From: Candidatus Gastranaerophilales bacterium
GTDB lineage: Bacteria > Bacillota > Clostridia > Lachnospirales > Lachnospiraceae
Direction of reading: 5' to 3'
Assembly: GCA_023663225.1 (NCBI GenBank)
Contig: JAMPHU010000018.1
Coordinates: 1 to 53,092 of the forward strand
Length of the DNA: 53,092 nt
Every line of letters starts with the position of its first letter. Position 1 is the first letter of the stretch. A program made the position numbers and the translations under genes. The notes under the pieces are model-generated. The model saw only the letters and a program-made list of their open reading frames with translations. It was not told the DNA's origin and ran no database searches. This document shows, one piece after another, positions 1-6,983 of this stretch.

Positions 1-114
1 ATAAGCTGTTCTTTTTGCTGCTGCTCTGAATATGATACTTTCCTTAAGAATTATAACACTTTCATTCCCCATTTACTATAAAAATATAAACCAGACAAAC
101 ACAGACTTTTTTGA

Positions 115-143
115 TTGACAACACCTGCGTTCGCACCTATAAT
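115..143 (+). promoter_or_regulatory. Perfect-consensus sigma-A promoter for the comB-like gene
   Basis: TTGACA at 115-120 and TATAAT at 138-143 are separated by exactly 17 nt, so both hexamers match the housekeeping consensus. Transcription should start near position 150, about 28 nt before the ATG at 178. The -35 box contains a TTG that could be mistaken for an upstream start codon of the following gene. Confidence 0.8.
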
Positions 144-177
144 AAAGTCAAACTTATTTACAAAAGAGGCAAAACAT

Positions 178-867
178 ATGTGCAACATAAATATCCTGCA
201 TCTCATCGAGGGTGCAAAGCAAGCGACGGGACTAACTGTTATTATTGATGTTTTTAGGGCCTTTTCACTGGAATGTTATCTGTATGATATGGGTGTGGCG
301 CAGATACGCCCTGTGGGAACGATAGAGGAAGCTTTTGCTCTGAAACACCGTATCCCAAACAGCCTTCTGATCGGCGAACGACATGGCAAAAAATGTGATG
401 GTTTTGACTATGGCAATTCGCCGTCCACAATTCCTCCAAAAGACGTTGTCGGCAAGACGATTATCCATACCACCAGCGCGGGAACACAGGGCATCATCAA
501 TGCCACCCATGCAGAAGAAATCATTACCGGAAGTTTAGTCAATGCGAAAGCTGTCGCCGAATACATCATCGCCAGACAGCCGCAAACCGTGTCTCTTGTA
601 TGCATGGGCAACGAGGGCGTGAGACCGGCGCCGGAGGATGAATTGTGTGCAAAATATATCAAAAGTATTTTGGAAGGCAAGGAATTATCAGATCTGGAAC
701 AGCAAGTAAACGACTTGAAAAATAACGGCGGCGCACATTTTTTTGACCGCTTCAACCAAAGTGTTTTCCCTGAAGCGGATTTTTATAAGTGCATCGAATA
801 TAATAAATTTCCTTTTGTCATTACAATCGAAAGGGACGAGATTGGATTGATCTCACACAGGATTTAA
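178..867 (+). CDS. 2-phosphosulfolactate phosphatase family protein (ComB-like)
   Basis: A 229-residue protein of the ComB family. ComB hydrolyses 2-phosphosulfolactate to sulfolactate in coenzyme M biosynthesis in methanogens. Clostridia carrying homologues make no coenzyme M, so the true substrate here is unknown. Family-like segments are visible: VIIDVFRAFS near the N terminus, GERHGKKCDGFDYGNSP near residue 66, HTTSAGTQG near residue 97 and CMGNEG near residue 140. The ATG at 178 is chosen because AGAGG lies about 9 nt upstream and because a longer reading would begin inside the -35 box of the promoter. The stop is only 2 nt before the next gene, so the two are almost certainly co-transcribed and translationally coupled. 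Confidence 0.8.
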   Translation: MCNINILHLIEGAKQATGLTVIIDVFRAFSLECYLYDMGVAQIRPVGTIEEAFALKHRIPNSLLIGERHGKKCDGFDYGNSPSTIPPKDVVGKTIIHTTSAGTQGIINATHAEEIITGSLVNAKAVAEYIIARQPQTVSLVCMGNEGVRPAPEDELCAKYIKSILEGKELSDLEQQVNDLKNNGGAHFFDRFNQSVFPEADFYKCIEYNKFPFVITIERDEIGLISHRI

Positions 868-869
868 CT

Positions 870-1652
870 ATGCTATTGCTTTTTGACTTGGACGGCACCT
901 TGTTGAGGAATGATAAAACGTTATCGGAATATACCCTGAAAATATTATCCAAATGTAAAGAATATGGGGATCTCATTGGTATTTCCACATCAAGAGGCGA
1001 ACAAAATTGTCTGGGTTTCTTAAGAGAAATGAAACCGGATATTTTGATTTCCAGCGGCGGCGCATTAGTGCGGGTAAATGGGAAAATCATCTGCTCCGCC
1101 TCTTTTTCAGCATCCGAGACCCAAAACTTTATTGCCTCGGCAAGAAAAATATGCGGCATGGATTGTGAGATCACGGTTGACACCTTAGACGCACATTACT
1201 GGAATTATAAAATCGATCCCAAAGAGCAGGATAAAAGCTGGGGAGATAGTATCTATACAGATTTTACGAACTTTCAGCACGAAGCTTTGAAGATATGCGT
1301 TGAAATATCAAGTCCCGACTTAGCGCAGAAATTACGCGAACATTTTAAAGACCTTGACAGTCAGCGTTTTTCGGATGGCGATTGGTATAAGTTTACCAAA
1401 AGCGGGATTACAAAAGAAAAGGCCATCTTAACAGCATGTGAAGCGTGCCAGGTAGACGTATCTGAAATAATTGCCTTCGGAGACGATTACGCCGATATCG
1501 GCATGTTAAAAATGTGCGGTATTGGCGTGGCAATGGGCAATGCCATACAAGAGGTCAAAGACATTGCGGATAATATAACGCTTTCAAATGAGGAGGATGG
1601 CGTAGCCGCTTATTTGGAAAAATGGAGGATATTACCTTTTTCCTGTTCATAA
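870..1652 (+). CDS. HAD-superfamily hydrolase (Cof-like, subfamily IIB)
   Basis: A 260-residue cytosolic phosphatase-type protein. Motif I is FDLDGTLL with the nucleophile and acid/base aspartates at residues 6 and 8. A conserved lysine region lies at GITKEKA, and motif IV is FGDDYADIGML near residue 208, followed by the usual GVAMGNA. This is the layout of Cof-type HAD enzymes, which act on small phosphorylated metabolites such as sugar phosphates. The exact substrate cannot be read from the sequence. It starts 2 nt after the comB-like stop, so it is the second gene of a two-gene operon. Its last 43 bases overlap the 3' end of the convergent gene at 1610-2350. Confidence 0.88.
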   Translation: MLLLFDLDGTLLRNDKTLSEYTLKILSKCKEYGDLIGISTSRGEQNCLGFLREMKPDILISSGGALVRVNGKIICSASFSASETQNFIASARKICGMDCEITVDTLDAHYWNYKIDPKEQDKSWGDSIYTDFTNFQHEALKICVEISSPDLAQKLREHFKDLDSQRFSDGDWYKFTKSGITKEKAILTACEACQVDVSEIIAFGDDYADIGMLKMCGIGVAMGNAIQEVKDIADNITLSNEEDGVAAYLEKWRILPFSCS

Positions 1653-2350
1653 AATTCAAGGAATTTCGCAGGGTCTTCCTTAAAAAGTTTTTCAAAAAAG
1701 TGGGAGAGGTCGAAGAGTTCCTGCGGGTCGTACCCACTGAAAACATTGGGTATGTACTGGTACAGGTCGTTCGCTATCTTTTTGGTGTGTTCGATGTCAT
1801 TCCCGTCGAAATCGATGAGTTTCTTTTCGGTAAATATGAGCAGGCGCACATAATAAGGGCCGCCTTTATAGCCACCCTGGGCGCAGAGCCAATATATTTT
1901 ATCGCGGGGAATTGCCGTCACCCATCCCATCTCACCGACCAGCAGCAGATAAGTTGGAAGCAGAATAACGCGGTTGGGATAAGGCTTAATCGTCTTGTAA
2001 TTCATAAATTCTTCATACAGAATTTGTCCCGCTGCGACTTCCCGATCGATCAGCGCAGCCACCGCTTCCTTCGTATTTTCCCCGCAGGGAAGTATGAGAT
2101 TTTTGCCGTTTTTGGCAGGCAGGATAGACACGAGCAGTCCGATCGCTGTGCACAACAGCATAATTCCTATCAACAGGCAAAATAGAAAAACGAGTTTCTG
2201 ATCTCCGGGGTCGCTTAAGTCAATCGAATTTTTGGTGGCAAAATATAGAAATCCTGCCATGCAGGCAAAAAACGCAAACATCGATAGAAACAATTTGCGT
2301 TTGCGCTTGTTCGCTTTGATAGATTCCTGTTCCAAAAAACCTTGTGCCAT
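1610..2350 (-). CDS. Hypothetical two-helix membrane protein
   Basis: A 246-residue protein that I do not recognise. A positively charged N terminus (KANKRKRK) is followed by two hydrophobic segments at about residues 20-40 and 53-78. The rest is a soluble region of about 165 residues, expected on the cytoplasmic side if the N terminus is inside. No catalytic motif is evident. It is convergent with, and overlaps by 43 bases, the HAD hydrolase gene. The upstream bases contain GGAGTGACTGCAAT before the ATG, a plausible ribosome binding site. Similar small membrane proteins with a conserved cytoplasmic domain are common in Clostridia. Confidence 0.7.
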   Translation of the reverse strand: MAQGFLEQESIKANKRKRKLFLSMFAFFACMAGFLYFATKNSIDLSDPGDQKLVFLFCLLIGIMLLCTAIGLLVSILPAKNGKNLILPCGENTKEAVAALIDREVAAGQILYEEFMNYKTIKPYPNRVILLPTYLLLVGEMGWVTAIPRDKIYWLCAQGGYKGGPYYVRLLIFTEKKLIDFDGNDIEHTKKIANDLYQYIPNVFSGYDPQELFDLSHFFEKLFKEDPAKFLEFYEQEKGNILHFSK

Positions 2351-2592
2351 ATTGCAGTCACTCCTTTGTGAATTATCCTATCTCGATCACATCCGCCCGC
2401 ATGCGCCACGGTCAACACCCTATGACTTCCCCAAACCAATTACCCGACTTTATGTGCGTTCAGGCACAACACTTGGCTCATTGTTCATGGAGATATGACG
2501 CCTGCAAGCGGATGCTCATTGTTCTGCAAATTCGATTCCTCTGTACTACTCTGCTTCTCTGTATTAATCTGCTTCTATTGACTCCCCTGCCC

Positions 2593-3612
2593 CTATTTCG
2601 CCGCCTGTTCCGCAAACTCTTTTGTCACCAGATCTTCATAGGGCACGCGCTCCTCGATCACCTTTGCGTCCTCCAGAATATTCTGCAACAGATCAAAGGA
2701 CGCCTCCTCAAAGATCAAGTCGGACTTCCAGGTATCCTGGTCATAATAACGCTGTACGATCGTCGTGAGCGTGGCGATATCCGTCTCCGCAAACTGCGGC
2801 GCAATCGCCTTGGCGATCTCCTCGGGAGTGTGCGTCTGCACATAATCCATGCCTTTTTGAAGGGCGTCTGTGAACGCCTGCACCGTGTCTTTATGCTCCT
2901 CTAGATAGCTCTTTTTCGCGGAAAAAGAGGTGTAGGGCACATAGCCGGAATCTTCTCCCAAAGACGCCACCACATAGCCGTCGCCTTTTTCCTCCAACAG
3001 AGTCGCATGTGGTTCAAATTCCACAGTAAAGTCTCCCTGTCCGCCGGAAAAAGCCGCCGCGGTAGAACCAAAATCAATACTCTGATCAATACTTAAGTCA
3101 TTCGCAGGATCAATCCCGTTTTTATCCAGGATATACTCAAACACCATCTGAGGCATACCGCCGGCTCTGCCGCCCAGCACTTCCCTGCCCAGCAGCATAT
3201 CCCAGGTAAAATCTTCCACCGGTTCCCTTGACACCAGGAAATTGCCCGCGCGCTGCGTCAACTGCGCAAAATTGACTACATAATCTTCCGCGCCGCCCGC
3301 ATAGGTATATATGGTGCTCTCGCTTCCCATAAACCCGATATCCGCCTCGCCGGTCAACACCGCCGTCATGGTCTTGTCGGCGCCGAATCCGGTCACCAGC
3401 GTCAACTCAATGCCCGCCTCGTCAAAATACCCTTCCTCGATGGCCACATACATGGGCGCATAGAAAATGGAGTGCGCCACCTCGTTCAACGTGACCTGCG
3501 TCTTTGCTCCCGTCTTTTTGTCACTCTTACCGCCACAACCTGTGAGCATCACCGCAAGCAGGGCTGCAGCCAATATCAGCACACCCGCCCTTTTTAAAGC
3601 ATCTCTTCTCAT
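2593..3612 (-). CDS. ABC transporter substrate-binding lipoprotein (NMT1/SsuA-like)
   Basis: A 339-residue lipoprotein with a signal peptide and lipobox LTGC (Cys26), then an NMT1/THI5-type binding fold. Characteristic segments include SIFYAPMYVAIEEGYF near residue 50, a GADKTMTAVLTGEADIGF stretch and a region resembling the GGRAGGMPQ loop. This family binds aliphatic sulfonates, taurine or thiamine-pyrimidine precursors and delivers them to an ABC permease. No permease or ATPase gene sits next to it, so either the partner is encoded elsewhere or this is an orphan binding protein. The 240 bases downstream, up to 2350, contain no gene that I can support. Confidence 0.85.
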   Translation of the reverse strand: MRRDALKRAGVLILAAALLAVMLTGCGGKSDKKTGAKTQVTLNEVAHSIFYAPMYVAIEEGYFDEAGIELTLVTGFGADKTMTAVLTGEADIGFMGSESTIYTYAGGAEDYVVNFAQLTQRAGNFLVSREPVEDFTWDMLLGREVLGGRAGGMPQMVFEYILDKNGIDPANDLSIDQSIDFGSTAAAFSGGQGDFTVEFEPHATLLEEKGDGYVVASLGEDSGYVPYTSFSAKKSYLEEHKDTVQAFTDALQKGMDYVQTHTPEEIAKAIAPQFAETDIATLTTIVQRYYDQDTWKSDLIFEEASFDLLQNILEDAKVIEERVPYEDLVTKEFAEQAAK

Positions 3613-3697
3613 AGAATCCTCCCAATTTGTTTCGATGCTTTATCCTATGCGCTTTTTTCACAAGATGTGTCTAAATTTTGGAGCAGTCCTTTTTCCT

Positions 3698-4129
3698 TTA
3701 CAGATTGGCCTTAATCTTTTCTATCATTTCCTGATATTCCGCATCGGAAAGAAACGTCTTGCCCGGATTCATCTGGAAGGTTCCTCCCCACTCGTCGCCA
3801 TCCTTATATTTGGGCACCAGATGCATGTGCAGATGGCATCCCGTATCCCCGTAAGCGCCGTAGTTGAGCTTGTCGGGATGAAACGCCGCGTGGATCGCTC
3901 TGGCCGCATGCGCCACATCCGCCATAAAGGCATCTCTCTCCTCATCGCTGATATCCACAATTTCGCTCACATGATCCTTGTAGGCCACAATACATCTGCC
4001 GGGTTTGCTCTGCTCCTTAAACAGGATCAGACTGCTCACCTTCAGCTCGCAGATAAAAATGCCAAACTTCTCCAGCAGCTCTCCTCTCATACAATATCCA
4101 CAGTTAGAATCCTTCATATCCTTCACCAT
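3698..4129 (-). CDS. HIT family protein (histidine triad hydrolase)
   Basis: A 143-residue cytosolic protein with the histidine triad HLHMHLV near residue 101, matching the His-x-His-x-His-x-x pattern of HIT nucleotide hydrolases and transferases. CGYC and a later cysteine near the N terminus are compatible with the zinc site that some HIT proteins carry. The family hydrolyses nucleotide phosphoramidates or dinucleoside polyphosphates. The start at 4129 has AGGAAG about 6 nt upstream; an in-frame ATG at 4117 is a weaker alternative. It is transcribed in the same direction as the radical SAM gene upstream and begins 34 nt after that gene ends. Confidence 0.9.
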   Translation of the reverse strand: MVKDMKDSNCGYCMRGELLEKFGIFICELKVSSLILFKEQSKPGRCIVAYKDHVSEIVDISDEERDAFMADVAHAARAIHAAFHPDKLNYGAYGDTGCHLHMHLVPKYKDGDEWGGTFQMNPGKTFLSDAEYQEMIEKIKANL

Positions 4130-4163
4130 ACCTTTCTTCCTTACTTACCAGACATTTAAACCA

Positions 4164-5393
4164 TTATACTGAGAAATACTTTTGAAATTCATCATAATAA
4201 AGAGACCGAATCTTTTTAATCGCTTCTATCGTATGATATAGCGTACTATCGTCATATATTTTGGGATTGGCAGCAATTTTTTTCGCCTGCAGATCGGCAA
4301 CAAAAAGGGTAATCAGTTTTTGTACGCTACAGCGACTCTTGTCACGCTGCTTAAAATTTTTATTTTTGAGATAATTTGCTCCGGAGCAGGTAGGGCATAT
4401 TGGATAGATATAACAGTCATTAAAACAATCTTCATCTATAAATGCATCATGGTCAGAAAAATCCGTGCTGATGATATCGGAAATTTCGTCCTGTGAAAAG
4501 GTCATTGGCGTAATAAAAGCACAAGGATACATTTTCCCATCTACATCAAAAAATGGGCACCCTGTTCCAATACCACACCATTTACGTCTTTCACGTTCTT
4601 TCGCTTCACAATAACGAATATGCCTGTTGAGCATTTGATTCGGGACAAGATTATCATTTTCAAGATAATATTCAACCAACTCTTTAAGCTGCGGAATTAA
4701 AATCTCTATGTACTTATCGTCGCTCCAATCAAAATCACCTTCCGCCAGATTAACACCCCTGATGGTTTTAAAACCAAGAGAATGAACAAATTTAATATTA
4801 TCAGCCAAACGTGGCAGGGAATATTCTGAAAGCGTCATTTTTACTCCCTGATTCGGCCAGTTCTGTAAAAAAAAGTCTGTATCTATTTTGTCGAATGAAT
4901 TGCTCCTGTTATAGTTATGAGTGTCGCTTGCCCCATCAAGGCTCAATCCCAATATAAATTGCTCCCTGTGCGCAGTAAACCAGGATTTCATTTCGTCCGT
5001 AAGCACCGTACCATTTGTCGTAGCAAAAAAATTATATGGAATATCCCGCTTTTTAGAAGAAGTGTACTCGTAAATATCTTTGAGGAGTGTAAATTCCAAC
5101 AAGGGTTCCCCGCCAATAAAGTCAATTCCAACGCTGTCAGCATTATCCGGAACATGTTCAAATATCCAATCAATAATTGATTTTGCGGTATGAAAAGTCA
5201 TCCTTGCAGACGCATCATGTTTCTGATAGCAATACACGCAATTTAAATTGCAATTATGCGTCACACATATCGACGGCGAATATCGCGGATTTCGTATGAT
5301 TTCACCATTTACGCTTGCTTGATCAGTCTCTCTCCTCACAGTTACCGTGCCTCCATTAAAAGTTATCAGCAGAACAACCTCCGCTACATTCAT
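4164..5393 (-). CDS. Radical SAM/SPASM peptide maturase
   Basis: A 409-residue enzyme. CNLNCVYC (cysteines at about residues 48, 52 and 55) is the CxxxCxxC motif that holds the SAM-cleaving 4Fe-4S cluster, and FIGGEPL is the following SAM-contact segment. The C-terminal half is a SPASM domain with cysteines at CGIGTGC, YPC, CFNDC and CPTC, which would bind auxiliary clusters. Such enzymes install thioether or C-C crosslinks in ribosomally made peptides. It lies directly downstream of three Cys-rich small genes and overlaps the end of the last one by 38 nt, so those peptides are its likely substrates. The start at 5393 is supported by AAGGGAAG 8 nt upstream; longer in-frame starts run into the peptide gene. 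No transporter or protease is linked to it. Confidence 0.85.
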   Translation of the reverse strand: MNVAEVVLLITFNGGTVTVRRETDQASVNGEIIRNPRYSPSICVTHNCNLNCVYCYQKHDASARMTFHTAKSIIDWIFEHVPDNADSVGIDFIGGEPLLEFTLLKDIYEYTSSKKRDIPYNFFATTNGTVLTDEMKSWFTAHREQFILGLSLDGASDTHNYNRSNSFDKIDTDFFLQNWPNQGVKMTLSEYSLPRLADNIKFVHSLGFKTIRGVNLAEGDFDWSDDKYIEILIPQLKELVEYYLENDNLVPNQMLNRHIRYCEAKERERRKWCGIGTGCPFFDVDGKMYPCAFITPMTFSQDEISDIISTDFSDHDAFIDEDCFNDCYIYPICPTCSGANYLKNKNFKQRDKSRCSVQKLITLFVADLQAKKIAANPKIYDDSTLYHTIEAIKKIRSLYYDEFQKYFSV

Positions 5394-5547
5394 ATTGGCA
5401 GCTTCCCTTGCAATCTCCTTCACAGGAACCATCGCACTCGGAACAGCCAAACGATCCGCCCTCGACAACTGCATAAGAAACATTTTTTACAAAAAAAACA
5501 TTTTCTTGAATATCCGCTAATAATTTCATTATTTTCTCATTCAGCAT
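5356..5547 (-). CDS. Cys-rich putative RiPP precursor peptide 3 (short)
   Basis: A 63-residue peptide starting MLNEKIMKLLADIQ, clearly related to the leaders of the two upstream peptides. The core has seven cysteines, mostly at C-x-x-x-C spacing (CDGSC, CEGDC, CKGSC, CSGGC). The start at 5547 aligns with the starts of its paralogues and has GGGTGG about 7 nt upstream; a start 18 nt further out is possible. Its 3' end overlaps the maturase gene by 38 nt, which suggests translational coupling. It is the shortest and most divergent of the three, with FFVKNVSYAVVEGG where the others have LQIN...YAMAG. Confidence 0.75.
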   Translation of the reverse strand: MLNEKIMKLLADIQENVFFVKNVSYAVVEGGSFGCSECDGSCEGDCKGSCQYECSGGCSADNF

Positions 5548-5593
5548 AATACGGCCACCCATCAAAATTTATAATTACCAGATAACTTCAGAA

Positions 5594-5845
5594 TCAGTAA
5601 TCACCGCTTGCACAATTATATGCGCAGTCACTTTCACAGCTTCCTGAACAGCTATCCGAACAGCTTCCGGCGCAGCTACTGGAACAATCCCCCTGACAAT
5701 CTCCAGAACAATCACTGGCACAACTGCTGCGACAACTAAAACCGGCTTCGCCCGCCATGGCATATACGGGCTTTAATTTCGCAGCATTTATTTGTAAACT
5801 ATCTTGTATCCGTACCAATGATTCCATTATCTTATCGGTCAACAT
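5594..5845 (-). CDS. Cys-rich putative RiPP precursor peptide 2 (CXXX repeats)
   Basis: An 83-residue peptide with an N-terminal leader (MLTDKIMESLVRIQDSLQIN, then YAMAG) and a core of eleven cysteines, each separated by exactly three residues rich in Ser, Asp and Gly (CASDC, CSGDC, CQGDC, CSSSC and so on). The regular period of four residues is what a processive crosslinking enzyme would need. The gene has AGGAGG 7 nt before the ATG. It is followed after 46 nt by peptide 3 and the radical SAM gene. The functional assignment is by context. The repeat pattern recalls the CXXX repeat peptide families named from radical SAM neighbourhoods, but I could not check membership. Confidence 0.78.
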   Translation of the reverse strand: MLTDKIMESLVRIQDSLQINAAKLKPVYAMAGEAGFSCRSSCASDCSGDCQGDCSSSCAGSCSDSCSGSCESDCAYNCASGDY

Positions 5846-5859
5846 AAAATCGCCTCCTA

Positions 5860-6126
5860 TCAGTCATTGCAACTCGTACAACTATCAGAACAGTCTGTGG
5901 TACAGTCCCCCGAACAATTTCCGGAACAGTCTCCCGAGCAGCTTCCGTAACAATCTCCATAGCAATCACCATCACAACTGCTGTCACAACTGCCGGAACA
6001 ACTACTGCCATGGCAGCCAAAACTTTCACCGCCTGCCATAGCATATGCGGGCTGCAAGATTTTTGTATTAATTTGCAAGCTATCCTGTATACTTTTTAAT
6101 ATTTCCATTAAGTCTCTCGTCAGCAT
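5860..6126 (-). CDS. Cys-rich putative RiPP precursor peptide 1 (CXXX repeats)
   Basis: An 88-residue peptide, first gene of the cluster. The leader MLTRDLMEILKSIQDSLQIN followed by YAMAGG is nearly the same as in peptide 2, and the core has thirteen cysteines, almost all at C-x-x-x-C spacing (CSGSC, CDSSC, CDGDC, CYGDC, CSGDC). Asp often sits immediately before the next Cys. AGGAGGTG lies 4 nt before the ATG. It is 14 nt upstream of peptide 2. A signal peptide is absent, so export would need a leader-peptide transporter encoded elsewhere, or the product may remain in the cell, for example as a metal-binding peptide. Confidence 0.78.
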   Translation of the reverse strand: MLTRDLMEILKSIQDSLQINTKILQPAYAMAGGESFGCHGSSCSGSCDSSCDGDCYGDCYGSCSGDCSGNCSGDCTTDCSDSCTSCND

Positions 6127-6183
6127 AGAGCACCTCCTGAGTGATTACGATTATTCGCTTTTATCTTATGCTATTTCAAATTT

Positions 6184-6212
6184 ATTCTAGCATAAAAACA
6201 TACTATACGCAA
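6184..6212 (-). promoter_or_regulatory. Putative promoter of the Cys-rich peptide/radical SAM operon
   Basis: Read on the minus strand, TTGCGT (6212-6207) and TAGAAT (6189-6184) are spaced by 17 nt. The predicted start of transcription is about 50 nt upstream of the first peptide ATG at 6126. The -10 matches consensus at five of six positions; the -35 keeps only TTG. Confidence 0.5.
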
Positions 6213-6247
6213 CTTCAAATCTCCCATACCGGCTCCGAGTAACATTT

Positions 6248-6898
6248 TCACTCTTTCTCCTTCCCATTCTTTTCCGCAGTCTTTCCGGCCGCCTCCTTCC
6301 CCAACTCATCGATCATCTTCTCGATCATCATCTTCTTGATATAGACGTCAAAGCTAAGCTCACAGATAAAGGCAAACTTCTGCAGAAAATCTGTTTCTTC
6401 CTCCGGTGCATCCGCAAACGATTCTCCCGCCCGGGTATATTTCCCCCGAACGTCCTCCTTCATCTGCTGCATCATCTCTTTCCCCATGCCAAATACCTCT
6501 CGGTAGACGCTCTCCAGATCAAACTCCTTCCCGTTCTGGAAGAAACGCTCCGTGATCGGGCGCAATAATGTCTGTATGTCGCTGATCGAAAGAATACTTT
6601 TATAATAATAAATAAAGATCAGCACCAACACATGCTCCCTGGAATACTTTTTCTTGACGGGCGGCGGCAGCAGATCATTCTTGGCATAATTATTGATCAT
6701 CGTCTTGGTCAGGATCTTGTCCTCCTGGGGGTCACGCGCCATAGAACGCAGTCTCCGGTCCATGAAGGTGGTCACTTGATCCATATACAGATCGATGTTG
6801 GGTATATCCTCCGGCTTGATATAGTCAATCTTGTCCAGCTCGTCCATTATGCTCTGTAGCAGTTCTTCTGAATGGTTGATCGTCATATTCCCTCTCAT
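6248..6898 (-). CDS. DUF1836 domain-containing protein
   Basis: A 216-residue cytosolic protein recognised as DUF1836, a family widespread in Firmicutes with a helix-turn-helix-like N-terminal half. The segments KTMINNYAKNDLLPPPVKKKYSR and SISDIQTLLRP near residues 66-120 are typical. Its function is unknown; a DNA-binding regulator is often assumed. An alternative start is the ATG at 6886 (MTINHSEELL). The C terminus is Lys/Glu-rich. It is transcribed in the same direction as the Cys-rich peptide genes but is separated from them by their promoter, so co-transcription would be by readthrough only. Confidence 0.8.
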   Translation of the reverse strand: MRGNMTINHSEELLQSIMDELDKIDYIKPEDIPNIDLYMDQVTTFMDRRLRSMARDPQEDKILTKTMINNYAKNDLLPPPVKKKYSREHVLVLIFIYYYKSILSISDIQTLLRPITERFFQNGKEFDLESVYREVFGMGKEMMQQMKEDVRGKYTRAGESFADAPEEETDFLQKFAFICELSFDVYIKKMMIEKMIDELGKEAAGKTAEKNGKEKE

Positions 6899-6983
6899 TC
6901 TGTACGGGTTCTCCTCCCGCAGCGTACCAATTATCGTTGCTCACTCTATTATATAACATTTAAAACTATATGACAAGTAATCT

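Noticed and set aside
5832-6044. Frames antisense or out of frame to the Cys-rich peptides, rich in Val/Ala
   Set aside because: They are products of the repetitive codons of the CXXX tracts; only the frame with shared leaders and ribosome binding sites is credible.
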